Made by a program: the position numbers and the translations under genes. Below the pieces are notes generated by a model that saw nothing but the letters and a program-made list of their open reading frames with translations, did not search any database and was not told the DNA's origin. 64,000 bases of DNA. Origin: Thelephora terrestris. Its lineage: Eukaryota; Basidiomycota; Agaricomycetes; Thelephorales; Thelephoraceae. Numbering within the stretch: position 1 is the stretch's first letter; the number at the start of each line of letters is the position of its first letter. Shown here piece by piece: positions 45,746-58,372 of this stretch. Where the stretch lies: NCBI GenBank assembly GCA_015956445.1, contig WIUZ02000001.1, positions 4,402,001 through 4,466,000 of the forward strand, in the 5' to 3' direction.

Positions 45746-48096
45746 TTCGTCGGCTGGGGTGTTGAGCAATGCCTCGACTCGTATTTATATGCGGTCCGAC
45801 TGGGCACTGAATATACCAGGGAGCGTCAGCCTCATAATCGATTTACCGGATTAAGGAGCCCGAGGTTAACGGGCGTCTGTGTGCGTGAGATACCTTTGTC
45901 CGAATTTCGGCGCGCAGGTTGATGCTGTGTGATCCGTGCGATAATTGGCTTATTGCGTGTGACCAGAGTTGGCTGTGCGTGAGTGGTTCCAGAGCGGTAC
46001 TCCTATTTTCGAGAGGCACGACGGGTGTCCATGTCTGGTTTGGATGAGCTGCAACACTACAATAGACGAAGTTCTTTGGGGAAAATGACGTCGATGAAGT
46101 TCCTTTTCCGATGATCCGTACAATGCACATCGCAATGCTGATCAATTTCGGGGGCCCTGGCATTGATCATCAAACGTGCTTCGGCATCTGGTCGGGTAAC
46201 TGGCTGTGACCGGAGGTTGAGCGAGGGCGACTGACTCTAGGTGAAAGGTAAGACCCGTACTGTATTGGTGGGGTAGAGCCATAGCCCAGGTCAGACTCGA
46301 ACGTCATCCGACCGAATACCCTGGAAAGACCTGGGAAGTTGTCGCAGGACCGGACCAGATTACATACCATGATCATGGCTGATAGGCGTTTCACGCCAGT
46401 GTCGTTGCCACTATAGACCGGGCGCCCGCGGGAAGAAGCGCTCAAGGGCACTCGCGCAGAAGTGACGAGATCACAGGCGAGACCGAGATTTTCCAATGAG
46501 TGCGCATTTCCAAAGGCACGCTACCGTGCACTGCAATCAAAGCTGATGCCACGCGTTTCTCTCGCACTATACGTTTTGCTGGCTTGAAAAGTAGACGCAT
46601 CTGCAGCATCTCGCCAACTGCACCCGCTACCAAATACACACTTGTTAAATTTGTCTGTTGATCACATTCTCAGTACGCATGTACCCTCCGGGTGTTGTTT
46701 GGAGGAGTCTCACCGTAGCTCCGTAGATTCTGACTTAACGTTTCAATAGAAAGGCTATTCGGCGTTAAGCCGGATGGACGGAAATCAAACATCAAATCTT
46801 CTAGACGAGGGTGCTGCGGGGAAGGAAGCTAACATCACCGCCACTCTTCCAGGAGGATTGTCTGTTTCGGATAATCCGTCCAAGACGGAGATTACGCTTG
46901 CTTACTGCGCAGTGCGTCCCTGTGACAATCAGAAACCGCGAATCCGTGTGAATACACGGCCAGTGGAGTTGTAGAGAAGTCTCGGGGTGCGTGAGAGATC
47001 CGAGGAATAGGGTGACCCCCGCAAATTGATCTTGGCGATTCTATAAGGGAGAAGCATTTCCTTCTCAGCCAGGGGCTGGACCTAGACGACTTAGTGACAC
47101 CGCGGGCATGTTCGAAAGGGTTACGTCGATGAGGCCGTCATGCCTCGACGCAAAAACCTACCATTTTCTGTCTTCGCGAAGGTAGGGCGCAAATACTAGT
47201 GTGAGACCCTGAGACGAGACCTACACCGCAGCAGCTCCGTGCATTGCCCAGGCGTTTGGGTCCATCACACCGCCTAGAAAATGTGTCAATCTGGCGTACT
47301 GTTTTACCTATTGAATGAGGCCAGACATCACCAGAGAATACGTCCAAATGGTCGGGACAGCCTACCGCGGTTACTCCGATTCGAGTACGGTGACATACGG
47401 AGCTCCGCATGGTGGTGGATCAGTTTACTCCCCTTCCCTGCAGTCGCACTCATAACCGCACTACGTTCATCCCGGGCGTACACCAATAGCCCAGCACTTC
47501 TGTGAAGCCAGCTGTCGAATATGATGCATGGATCAACCAAACACGACTCGCACGACAAAATCGACGAACCCAGAACACACCGAGGCAGCGATGCACGTCA
47601 TACCGTCCCCCGATTAGACGCGAAAAAGGAGCCTGACTTCCCAGCGTGCAACCTCCTATCAGGGTTATTAGACGGCGACAAACGCGGGATTTGCAAGACA
47701 AAAGACGGTCGGGTTGTCAACCCGATTGCGGTCTGGGTAAAACGAGCACCGTACGATGAAACTCCTTCCTCAAGATATGCTTAGACTTGGCCGCAGCCAT
47801 ATAAAGTAGAGGTCGATTGCAGGATGGAGAACAGTGAGTCAATAAGCATGTCCAAGTCCAAGTTGTGTTGACGCGCCAGAACGTGACGCGACGCGACCGT
47901 CACATCACGATAACGGCAGCCCCTAGTTTGACTGCAGCTGCTGGAACAGGCTGGAACTTGGCTAGAACTCCCCTCAATGTTTGGACGCTCGTTATCATTA
48001 CAACGAGAGCCCAAGGCACTCTAATATGCATTCACTGCGCAACAAAACAAGATAGTTCCCCGCATGCGATCCTGCCCACAACGGTACGATCGTAAA
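45746..48096. other. Duplicated spacer with a conserved small plus-strand frame
   Basis: This 2.35-kb region resembles 52714-54480 piecewise. The best conserved part is a plus-strand frame at 46774-46974 (GKEANITATLPGGLSVSDNP) with a counterpart near 53867 (GKEADIVTSLARGSPVSSIP), both continuing into a C-A-L/V-R-P end. It may be a small gene or a relic. Other shared pieces are GTCAACCCGATTGCGGTCTG (47717) against ATCAACCTGATTGTGGCCAG. Nothing else is recognised. Confidence 0.45.
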
Positions 48097-48870
48097 TCAG
48101 CCACCGGACCTCGTCCTCCTCTCTCGTTCCCTCCGCTTCTCCTCCGCAAACACAAACGTCAAAACGATGTAGTCCAACATGCCCATCCCCGCCAGCTGAA
48201 CTTCAATTCGAGCCTTCTTTCTCTTCGTGATGTAGTGCGCACGGTGGAATTCGGCGATCACTTCCTTCTTCTCGTCTGCGGTGACGAGCTTCATGCTCCG
48301 GTTCAGCAACAGGAGACGCCGTAAAGGATCTGAAGGAGACTCGCCTTGGGGTAATTCATACCGAGCGCGCCCATCGCCCATCTGTACTGAACGCCATCCG
48401 GCCCAGTAAACACGAAGCTCCTGAATCACGAATCGACCTTAGTCCTCAAGTCGCCACAGAGACCCGACGTACCCTTTCATCTTCCCGCACTTCGGCAAGA
48501 ACTCGCTCCGGGTGGTTATCTTGCCCTGAAAGACGATCTTATCCGACGAGAACCAATTCCAATAAATCCTCGCAACATCGTCACTGGCCTCTGGCACTTC
48601 CGTCATGGCCTCATCTTCCTCCTCCCCATCATCCATACCTTTCTTGGACTCGGATTCCCCAATAACGGTGACGTCATCGTCGGAATCCGAGTCTGCGTCG
48701 GACAGATGGATGGGATATTGCTCGGTTGAGTCTAGCTTCTTGATACGTGTCATCCTTCGAGCGATCCTCCTTGGGGTGTCTATCTGATACTTGGCATGGC
48801 CACTGGCTGCGTCGACGAGGGTCGTTCGGAGGGCAGAGTTTCGGGTCAACTGGAGCGTGCAGCCGCTCAT
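48097..48870 (-). CDS. DUF6593-family protein
   Basis: The start at 48870 reads MSGCTLQLTRNSALRTTLVD, followed by a region matching the DUF6593 plan: YQIDTPRR, an acidic linker (SDADSDSDDDVTV), ARIYWNWFSSDKIVFQGKIT, a short intron, YWAGWRSVQMGDGRARYEL, then VIAEFHRAHYITKRKKARIE and MGMLDYIVLTFVFAEEKRR. The C-terminus is Arg-rich. Family members are abundant in Agaricomycetes and their role is unknown; the fold may resemble a tubby-like/beta-barrel module, which is only a guess. The second copy in the duplicated block has decayed (see 54517-54567). Confidence 0.8.
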
Positions 48871-50343
48871 CGCAGTGTGGTGTGGGTAATCGACAAAGCT
48901 AAGGTCATCGCCCTATATATGTGGCTTTGATGGTCGACTTGATTAATTCAAATGCATGATCTGCGCTTCTGATCCACCTAATGTCACCGCTGCGGCGCAG
49001 CCACTCGCAGCCAGCACTGGCAGCTGGCGTAGAATCAAACAACTGCACGCGGTGCTGAAACTGGGGAGCCGTGCCCTCCGAGTCCAAGCATGTATGAGGA
49101 AAGCAAGGCATGTGTAACGTGGACCGCCCGGGTTTTGTTTCAAATTACGCAAATAAGTATAATTGGAGATCTGAATGCATGCACAGGATATCATGCCAAC
49201 GTTCCAGACACCGTCGCTGTGCCCTAGTTTCTCGCCCCCCGACGCTCATTAAAATTCTCCGCAAACATGAATGCCAAACCTATCTAGTCAACATGGTCAT
49301 CCATGATGATGTTTTCAGGCCGACCGCCGGAGTGGTCTTGCGCTGACAATATGGAGTACCGGCGTGTGTGCACGAAGGTGAAAAGCACCCGGACCGTAAG
49401 CATTATTGGGAGAAGGGTGAGAAACACGAAAAGAAACTTCCGTCGGTGTGGAAATAAAGGGTCGGGGAATTTATCGATATCCTCCATCTAGGATGCATCA
49501 GGGTTATGCAGATGGCATCTGGCTCGCAGAGTGAATGAGCGCTGCAAGCCGTGCAATTTATCTGATCCAGGGGAAACCGGGCCCAAGGCTTCGACCCAGG
49601 TTTTCTCTAGCAGAGGCTCGCGATGTTGATGTTGTTGATCGCAGGTGGAGAAAGATATGTGAGGAGGGCGGGGAACGGATAACACGGTGTCTAATTATAC
49701 CGGATCCCCCGTGCATCTAGTACACAACGACAACGAAACCCGCGGATGGACGTGACGCGGAAAATCCTCTCGGCTGACCTTCCCATGGCCCCAAGTCCCA
49801 GCCTAGGAAACTTCCTATTCTCAAGACCAGAGCCACGTGGGTTTCGCAGAACATTACGATGAGATTGTATAACTTTCCTGATTTTCCGGAAGGTCTTAAA
49901 CCCAGGGTGGTACTATAAAGACAGATGTTGCCCCAGTCACATTCCCCGAAGTCCAATCCCCAAGATCTCATGGATCGGCAATTTCCGCACAACTGTGACT
50001 AAGTGAATGTCGCAGTGCTCCAGGTCCCCAGCGTATGCGCACAGCATGAAAACGCAACAGACTATCGAGAGTAAATCAAACATCGGTACCACAGCAGCTG
50101 GTCGCTTTTGCTGATGAATAGACTGTGAAGTGTGCGGACGATCGAGGGCGAACCTGGCGGCCCTTGTGGTCCCTTACGCTTAAGACCGTCATAACCGAGT
50201 TCGATTATCATTGCTGCATGAGATTACAATCGTGTATATTACAGGCGAATCCCCGAAAGTTCAACAGCAAACATGAGAGAGTCCAAGGGGTAGAATAAAG
50301 TTCGTAATCCATGAGAAAGCATTAGAGGGAAGGCTTAGAGACA
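48871..50343. other. Spacer between duplicated blocks
   Basis: About 1.5 kb. A minus-strand frame at 49284-49487 has a hydrophobic stretch (FLFVFLTLLPIMLTVRVLF) but no start context or family that I recognise. From about 50240 the sequence matches the region before TAP copy 1 (43215 onward), marking the left border of the second block. Confidence 0.35.
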
Positions 50344-52713
50344 TCACAACAACCTGCGCAAGAGGTTTGACCTCTTAGCAGTGGTCGTGGTTCCATTCAA
50401 AGGAGGGAACAGGTTGGAATCGTCCACCGCGCACTGGACACTGCGCGCCTGCGGAAGCTGTGAAATCATACAAAAAATCATTCAGTACGAACGTACAGCC
50501 AGCACGAAGTAGCAGCGACACCGACCGTAGAGTTTATAAAGTAATTAGCCAAAATGCCACTGGTGCAAGTCGAGGGCTGAGCGAGGGATGTGTGACCGAA
50601 GCCAAGTTGCTCGACGAGGAACGCATTGTCACCGAGGAGGTTTGCCGTCTTTTGCGCGCTAGCGAACGGGGTGATTGGGTCGGCCTGGAAAAAGTAGAGG
50701 TCAGGTTATGAGATAGACAGATTAGAAGATGGGATCCACGGACCATGTTTCCAATGACAAGAACCGGGATCTTGAGTTTCGCAGGGGTGTATGGAGGAAG
50801 CCGCTCAACAGACCGAACGGGCCATCCATACGAATTGTAGCTGAAAGGAACGCTGTCAGAACGTAGCCCTAGAGATCAGTCCCTGCTCACATACCCAAGT
50901 GACCAAACAGTTCCGACTTGATTGATGATGGGTCAGTGCAACGAACAGACCTATAGTAGCGGAGAGAACTCACAAGTAGGGGTGACCTCTCGTGTGTTGC
51001 TCACGATGATGTCAAACACGTCCTTGATCGTCACACCACCGTCGACGAAGTCGTCAGCTCCAGCAATGGCCGCTTGCGAGTAAGAAACCAAGGCTGGGGC
51101 GGGGGAGTCTCCGCTGGTGTTGAGGGTGATATTCCCTGTGGGTATGTTGTACTTTTTGCCTCCGGGAACGGTGATGTTGAGAGCCTGAGAAGCTTGCAGT
51201 GCGAGGGCCACAAATGCATAAATGTCTGTGTTCGCTTCGCTGCTCCATGTCTCTGGGGTGTATAAAACCCCGAAGAGCAAGGCTGTTGTAGGGAGTCAAC
51301 AACAAGTTATCAGGGAGGCGAATATCGGAAAACCGTACCCTTTGCGAGACCAGGTGCGACCGGGACATTGTATCCTTTGCGATAGATCTCCAGAGTAAGC
51401 TAAGATGAACGCGTGATTAGTAAGTCCAACAACTTTGAGAAGGAAATCAACTACATCGTGAGAATTGTCTATAAGAGTCTTGACGTCGTCTCCAGTAGCA
51501 TTGTCGCCGGTGATTTTGATCAGCTTGCAACCAGCTCTCCCCGCCTTAGCACACCCATCGGTGAAGCCAGAGTACGTCTTCTCGCTGTCCGCGAGAGCGG
51601 TTTGGAAAAACTGTCGGTGTATGTGAGCAAACATCCTTCACCATGCCGGCGTCCGAACTCACCTTGTACGACACCCAGATGTTCGGATCCACTACACCGT
51701 CCAGAACGACACGCCCAGCACGCTACATAACAATCAGCGTCGTGTTAGACATTCGAGCAAGGCCAAGCATACCTCTGGGAACACTAGAGATGGACTTTAG
51801 TGGGCGAATATGATTGAAAGATCGAAAAACTCACTGTTAACGAAATTGAACCCGATCACGGTACCGTAAGAGACCCCCCAATAGTCGATCGGTTGACCCT
51901 GCCCCACAATTGAATCTCCGAGAGAGACGAGATCCCGAATGGTGGAACTGGTGCCAAGATATTTCAAGTATTTCCCGGATGGTCCGTTCTGACAGCCGGC
52001 CGTGAAGGCTTTGAACTTCTGTTCGGTCACATCGACTTGCGAGTACAGTTCATCGTAATCTTGTTGATCAAACTTTCCGGAGATGGTTTCGTTGATGTAA
52101 GCGGTCACCGTATTCTCCCAGAATACTGCATTCTCCTCTGGAGTATTGAAACAGTACACCGGTCCAGGGCTGGTGACGATGATCAGTCAATTACATCGAA
52201 GAAAATGGAATATGACCGATGTCGTATATCCAACTCCACGAGGATCCCAGGATATGAAGTCGAAGAGACCCCCGGCAAGGGGTCCAATTTCCAAGGCGGC
52301 TTCGATTCCTGAACCGCCCGGTCCGCCTGTAGAGGTTGGAGATCAGTGGAAAGATGAGGAGCGAGGGATCGATTGGGGTACCTGGATTGAAGAAGATGGT
52401 ACCCAGCTTCTTGGAAGGAGTTGCCGCGTACTTGCCCACCGCAAGTCGTGCATTACCAGCAGAGCTGTCGTGATAGTCCATAGGAACCTCGAGGAACCCG
52501 CATTGCAAATTAGGATCTGTGGAATTAACCCCGAAGCTCTGACAACTTCCCCAAGAAATCTTCAAGACGTTCAGGAGGGCTGATGATACGACGATACGAG
52601 GAGAGAGAACTCACAGATGAGCTACTCCGTGATGGATGCGCGGGTGCGGCGACCATGCGCGTTGTGAGCGATCTGAGAGCGAGTAAAGCTGCGAAGCCAG
52701 TGGAGCGAGACAT
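50344..52713 (-). CDS. Secreted TAP-like alpha/beta hydrolase, copy 2
   Basis: This is the tandem paralogue of the gene at 43352-45745, with the same exon plan. Start at 52713 gives SRSTGFAALLALRSLTTRMV, then AAPAHP. It keeps CGFLEVPMDYHDSSAG, the glycine-rich oxyanion loop before IEAALE, FDFISWDPRGVG, the nucleophile in DYWGVSYGTVIGFNF, the Asp in QADPITPFASAQKTA and the His in GFGHTSLAQPSTC, so it also looks catalytically competent. Differences cluster after the oxyanion loop, where copy 1 has a longer segment (DFGPTFSQASQGLFDF) than copy 2 (EIGPLAGGLFDF). The C-terminus ends RRLL. Many introns. Confidence 0.85.
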
Positions 52714-55243
52714 TTCCTTGGTTGGGGTGTTTGTCGATTTCTCATGTCGCGTTTATATGTAGTTCAGCTGGGTGACAAGTACGCCAAAGGAAGTCACCGT
52801 CACCATCAGCCAAACGGATCTAGGAGTGGGAATTGGGCGTTGGTGATCATGAGCAGTGCGCGTGAGATTTTTGCCCCGATTGGGACTGCGCACGGGTTGG
52901 ATTGATGCTGTGCGATCGTTAGTCTGTAACGTTTGCCTTAATTGGCTGTGCGTGAAAGGTTTCTGGACTTTCCTGAGCGGCACACTGTCTTCCAGATCCA
53001 ACGGGTGTGTTCGGAAGCCAGACCCACGCCCATGATCTGGTTTGGATGAGCTGCAACGCTACAAGACAACAGGGGCGAAACTCCATTGCGTTAGGTAGCA
53101 TTGGATCATGGAACATGACCCAGCATCTAATCGGGTGACTGCTGTGAGTGGAGGTGAATGGTTCTACTTGGGTGAAATATAAGGTGCTTACTTTACTGAT
53201 TGAGTAGAAATCTCGGTCGTAGGCCTAGGTCGGACTCAAACGTCACACAACAAAGTAACCTGAGAAAACCTGGGAAGTTGTTGCGGGACCCTGGTCATGA
53301 CTTGCGTAATGAGATTTCCTTGGAGGCACATGATGCATGACTGGTGACCAACCATAAAGTGGCATCTCACGCCTGTGTTGTCTTCGCAAAACTCGGCGTA
53401 GTGTGTCCATCGCAAGAAGAAGTGCGCAAAGCACCATTGCGCAGAAGTGATGAGATTGCCGACGGGACCAGTATATTCCATAGCATTTCCTGGGATCAGC
53501 GCGCAGTTTTAACCGTGTGTTACCAAGCAGTGCACTACAATGCATCCAAAGCTGGAGCCGGGGAAATCCACTCGTGCTCCTCCCGTGCTTTGCGTTTACA
53601 ATGTGTCAGCCCGGGACGCAGAGGCGCACTGTACCCACCACCGATTGCGTGCTATCGCATCTTTCTGTCGACTAAATTTTGGGATATTTTAGCACGCCTG
53701 CACCTTCCAAGGACTGCTTAGAGATCACCCACCGTAACCCTGTAAATCTTGACTATATTAGGGGTAGCGTTACGGTCCGGCTACTGTGTGTCGGGTGGGA
53801 TGGGCAAAAATCGGGCGCCAAGCCTTCGAAATGTGCGAATGTCAGGATAGGTGAGCCATCAGGGGGGTGGTGGGAAAGGAGGCTGATATTGTCACCTCCC
53901 TTGCACGAGGTTCACCTGTTTCAAGTATTCCGTTCAAGACGGAGCGGATACTTGTCTGCTGCGCATTGCGCCCTGTGGCAATTAAAAATCACTATGAACG
54001 CACAGCCGGTGGGAAGTCGGAAGACGAACTGACCGCCGATTTTCAATGTGATTGTGGGGATCCTCAGAGTGCCGGCGAAAATCGGGAACTTTCTGTGAGA
54101 TATCCGCACTAATAGATCTCGGAGACCTTGTCAAGGAGCAGTAAGACCCATCCAAGGCCCGTGGAATTCCCCAAGTACGTGTTCAAGAGGAAAAGAGTCA
54201 GGTCATCAACCTGATTGTGGCCAGGCCGGAGAACGAACAATACACGATGAAAGTTCTACCTCGGCGAGATGTGAGACACACCGATAGCGTTGTACACCTC
54301 GTTGATCGCAGTCATTGGAAGTGGGAACGGAGAGCATCGGACGACGAATTTGTTCAAGCTGCGCCGACGCGACGGTCACGTCACCGTAACAGCGACCGCT
54401 TCACACTGGCGGTGCAGTGGCCCCCTGTTGCTGGAATATACTTAGTTGTAGTAAGTATATATTCCATGGTGACCGGCCGTCTTCCGCAGAGGCCGTCGCT
54501 CAGGGGCACTCAATGGGACCACACGCTTGTTCTCCGCGACCATGAGAGTCAAAATAATGTTGTCCTGATGTGAGCTTGTCGGAGAGGTGTTGTTGCAGCT
54601 GTTTAGGCTATGCAATCAGCGTTGGTGCCGCGATCATGCACTGGCTCCCCAAGTTCTCCACGTCTAGCCCTCTGTGTAGCTTCTTCAAGACTGGTACGCA
54701 GGTCTCGTTCTCTCAGCATACGGTTGTCAAACGACGAAGGTATCACGTCGAGCCATGCCCTCCTTTTAGCAACGTAATGTACTCTAATGAATATGATTGG
54801 CCCAAATACATCAGCAATACAAGGCAAACAATGCTGGTAAAAATGAATGGGATGGGACAAAGAATATGTGATACGCGCCAATAACTTTGCACCAGCGGAG
54901 CAACAAAATACAGAGCAATGGACAGTTACAGGGAGTAACCAAGTAGGACAGATAGCGGGCCAGAGGCTGCCAGAGGTCGGAGAAAACAGGAGAAAGGAAA
55001 GTGCGTTCATGAACGGGATTACCGTCCAGGCGCGTGACCAGGATAATGGTGATTATCCACCAAGGTGCTGGACGATGTACCATCGGTTATAAAAGGAGTG
55101 TTAACAGCTGAGTCAAAGTCAAGTCATTCAATGGGAATTACCATGACTTCTTGATTTTGACTTGTTGATTAAGTCAACATCAATGACTCGCACAACACTG
55201 CACCAAGATGCTGGACGATATCCCATCGGCTATTAAAGGAGCG
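52714..55243. other. Duplicated spacer, DUF6593 trace and NLR 3' flank
   Basis: About 2.5 kb. The left part mirrors 45746-48096 and includes the counterpart of the small conserved frame (53867). It holds the DUF6593 trace at 54517-54567 and, at its right end, the first copy of the 50-bp direct repeat next to the NLR gene. No intact gene is supported. Confidence 0.4.
54517..54567 (-). pseudogene. Trace of a second DUF6593 gene
   Basis: On the minus strand the stretch reads QDNIILTLMVAENKRVV, aligning with LDYIVLTFVFAEEKRRE of the intact DUF6593 gene. Its position relative to TAP copy 2 is the same as that of the intact gene relative to copy 1. The rest of the gene is not recognisable, so this copy is decayed or deleted. 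Confidence 0.5.
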
Positions 55244-55250
55244 TTAACAG
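55058..55250. repeat. 50-bp direct repeat around the NLR stop codon
   Basis: CACCAAGGTGCTGGACGATG... at 55058-55107 recurs as CACCAAGATGCTGGACGATA... at 55201-55250, both ending GTTAACAG. The offset is 143 bp. The second copy contains the NLR stop codon (55244-55246). The sequence between them includes short inverted pieces (AAGTCAAGTCATT and GACTTGTTGATT). It is probably a local duplication of the gene's 3' end. Confidence 0.65.
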
Positions 55251-58200
55251 GTGAGAGGAGCACAAATTGTTTCTGGGAGCCCACCATTGGAATCAGATTT
55301 GCTAGAGGGAGAGAGACTTTCCGTGGCTTCCTCGATCTTCCGGAGGAGACCTCTAGACTCTTCAAGATACTTCGGATTCCCAAGCTTCTCGAAGATCTCT
55401 TGGGCGCGTAGAGCCTCGGACTCCGCACCTTCGAGCATGTGTTGTCGATACCAAATCTGGGCCTGCAGAAGAGCGGCGCGGCCCAAGTAGTAGGCGTTAT
55501 CGGGCGTGTACGACTTGGCTCGCTCGACGTGAACCTGTGCGTCATCAAACCCGTCTTCATCGAGGAAAAACACCGCCAACGATAGGTGGATCCCGAACAG
55601 GGAGGGTTGCCAATCGAACGTGGATGAGATTTCGAGCGCCACTTTATAATGGTGGACGGCCTTCTCCCTCTCCCGCTTGAAACGATATACCTCACTGAGG
55701 GCGTGATGAGACGCACAGACCATATACTCTTCGCCTTTCTCTGGGAGGAGACCGATCGATTGGACGATGGCTTCTTCTGCAGCGTTGAGCTGTCCGTCTG
55801 CTTGCAACAATCGAGCAAGGGCACTCAAACACCGGGCACGGTCTAGCGTTTCACCTAGCCGCTCGAAAATTCCCAATGCTTCCCTCGCCTGGTGTACCCC
55901 TTCTTCGTAGCGGCCCAACATCACATTCGCATTGGACAAGTTCCTCAACATGATAGCAACAAAAATGTCGTCCCCCCACTCTCTCCCAAGCCTCAAGGCG
56001 TGGCTAAGAAGCAATGTTTCTTCCGTGTAATTACCGGCATCAGGAAGATGGCTGTCAAATGTTTTTTGACGTGCACTTTTCGCGACTTCCCATCGCTTAT
56101 TTGACACTTTATTACTATATTTGGTTCGTCAACTTCTCAAGATCCACGACATAACTTCTAGAAGTACGTACTTTTCCCTTCTTTCTGCCTTTTCTTGCAA
56201 TAACTTACGAAAAGAATGAGAAAAGCCATAAAACACTCATTCCCAACTATCCTGATGGGTTACTCTGGATAACAACACAAGCGAGAACAAGCATCCAGGC
56301 TTGAAGCGATGAGTTTCGGGAAGTCCCTCTATCTTCGCCTTCAGCACAGTCTGCCGCAGTTTGTACCACCAGAGGTGATCCATAAAACTGATGCAAACAT
56401 TCCAGATCTCATTTGAGCCCGGATTGAGAGATATGAAGACATCGAGCAGATGCTTGATGTTCACATCCTCTGACATGATCCATCGCCCTTCTTCAAATCC
56501 AGGTAGGCTGGGATCGAGTTCGACAGACAGCCGGGCGAAGTAACGCTCCTTGGTCGCGCAGAGTAGTGCAGACGTCATCGGGTCTTTGGGACGAAGGTGG
56601 TCTCGGAGCGGGGCAAGCATCGTGATGAACCCGTTGCTTCGATATGTCAGGGAAAGAATGCAAAATTTGTCGAAGACATAACTTGCGTTGGGGAGGTTGG
56701 GGAATAACCAGTCGAAGTTGTTCTCGTCAACGCCCTGCGGGTAGAAGGCAACAACCCCGAGCAGCCCTCGAGCGTCAGGTCCGAGCTCTTTGAACATTGG
56801 AGAGGTGAGTGAAAGCTCGATCGTAGTGGCGAGGCTCGTCTTGTGCTCCGTCTGCAGCATGCCCGTTTGATGTTTCTCCCACGCCCCGACCAATTGACTG
56901 TTGTCCCACCTGTTTTGATGCGCGACGGTGGCCAGTAGGGTGACTGAGAGGGGATGGAAGTCAAGTTCCTTCAGGATATTTTTGGCCGACTCCGACTGCT
57001 CGCCGTGCTTGTAGATGTTATAGAATGTGTCGTGCGCGGCCCCAGTCGATAGCGTCGGAACATCGATAGTTTCGCAATTCGGAGGGATAGTTGTGATGCG
57101 GGACGTGATGACTAGACAGATGTTGCTAAATTGGCTCAGTTCCTCCACAAAACGATAGATCTCCTGCCCGTCGACTCCCTTTGGGTCGAGAATCAACTCG
57201 GCGTTGTCTAGCACTATGAACATTTCCTTAGAAGACAGGACTGGTCGGAGAGGGGTCAGGTCTTCGGGGTTTTCGATGCCTGCACCTATGGCCTTGGAGA
57301 GTCGAGAGAGAAAATGGGTAGACGAAGTCAGAAACTGGTCACAGCGAATGAATCTGCGGTTTTCGCCGAACCATTCCTTTATGCAGTCGTGGTGGAGAGC
57401 AATTAGGGCGACGGATGTCTTCCCGATACCACCTGCACCAATGAGAGCGATTGGAGTAAGACTTTCAGCGAAACTAACAATCTTCTCGATCAGCTCTCCG
57501 CGACCGAAACAGGCCCGCGGAGGCGGGGGAGGTGATTCTCCGGATATGCTGTCATCATCAGTAAGGCGCTGAATAAATTGACGGTCACGATCGCAGACCT
57601 TATTCGAGTCTAGGCGGTAGTCAGGGTTCATTCAGCGATGAATAGGGCACGGTGGTCACTCACAACCAGATTCATACTTTCAGCCACACTGTCCTGATGT
57701 TCCACCACAGTGCGATGGATTTCTGAAGCGATGTTCTGGGTTTTTAGCACCGCCGCATGGGTATTTATCGCAAGTTCGGTCTGGGGACAGATCTTTAGCA
57801 ATTTGAATGCAGAGGTGATTGAACGCACGTTGAAGACATGAAGGATCCTGTTAAGGTCCGACTTCCAAACAACAATCGTCTCCTTGTCCTCCTTGGCGTG
57901 GAAAGTTCGAGACATAGTGCTTCGCTCGCCCAGCCTATCGAAGTCCTCCTTGATCGCTGTCACAGTTCTTCGTTTGAAATGGTAAGCAAGTCAGGCGTAG
58001 TGTACCTCTCTGGTACCTTTACTCACGTCGTCAGTTGCTCAATCGCTTCAAATACAGACAGGCTAAATTGATCCGTTTGTCGACCGTGCATCCCCCGATC
58101 AAGAGCCCTACAGACATCAGCGCAGGCCAACCCTAGCTCGACGTAGTTAATTTTTTTGGCCGAAGAGTCCTACTCACATGAGCCAGCATTCACTAAACAC

Positions 58201-58372
58201 AGACTGAGAGGAAACCCACTCTGATCCCGGTGAGGAGGGCGCTCACGAAACCAAACGCAGCCTTGGCGGATTTGAGCGTAGAAGTCTTGTCTGCACGGTC
58301 CAGGGCTTCGATGGCCGTGTTCAACGTCGGGAGAACACTATCTCTTTTTGGTCGCTGAGATTTCGTGTCCAT
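55244..58372 (-). CDS. NLR protein: MLKL/HeLo-like N-terminus, NB-ARC-like ATPase, TPR repeats
   Basis: Fungal NLRs of this kind are thought to sense non-self or damage and trigger regulated cell death. Start MDTKSQRPKRDSVLPTLNTA at 58372. The N-terminal helical domain reads AKAAFGFVSALLTGIR, YVELGLACADVCRALDRGM, WKSDLNRILHVFN and TELAINTHAAV, the pattern of the MLKL-like four-helix domain of Agaricomycete NLRs. The ATPase has Walker A LIGAGGIGKTS, Walker B EMFIVLDNAE, a sensor-like LVITSR, the DFHPLSVTLLA motif and LGVVAFYPQGVDENNFDWL. The C-terminal part has TPR-like helices (FVAIMLRNLSNANVMLGRYE, LSALARLLQADGQLNAAEEA, ALSEVYRFKREREKAVHHYK). All parts are present and in order, so the gene looks intact. 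The introns around 57630-57780 and 56110-56240 were only approximately placed. Confidence 0.85.
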
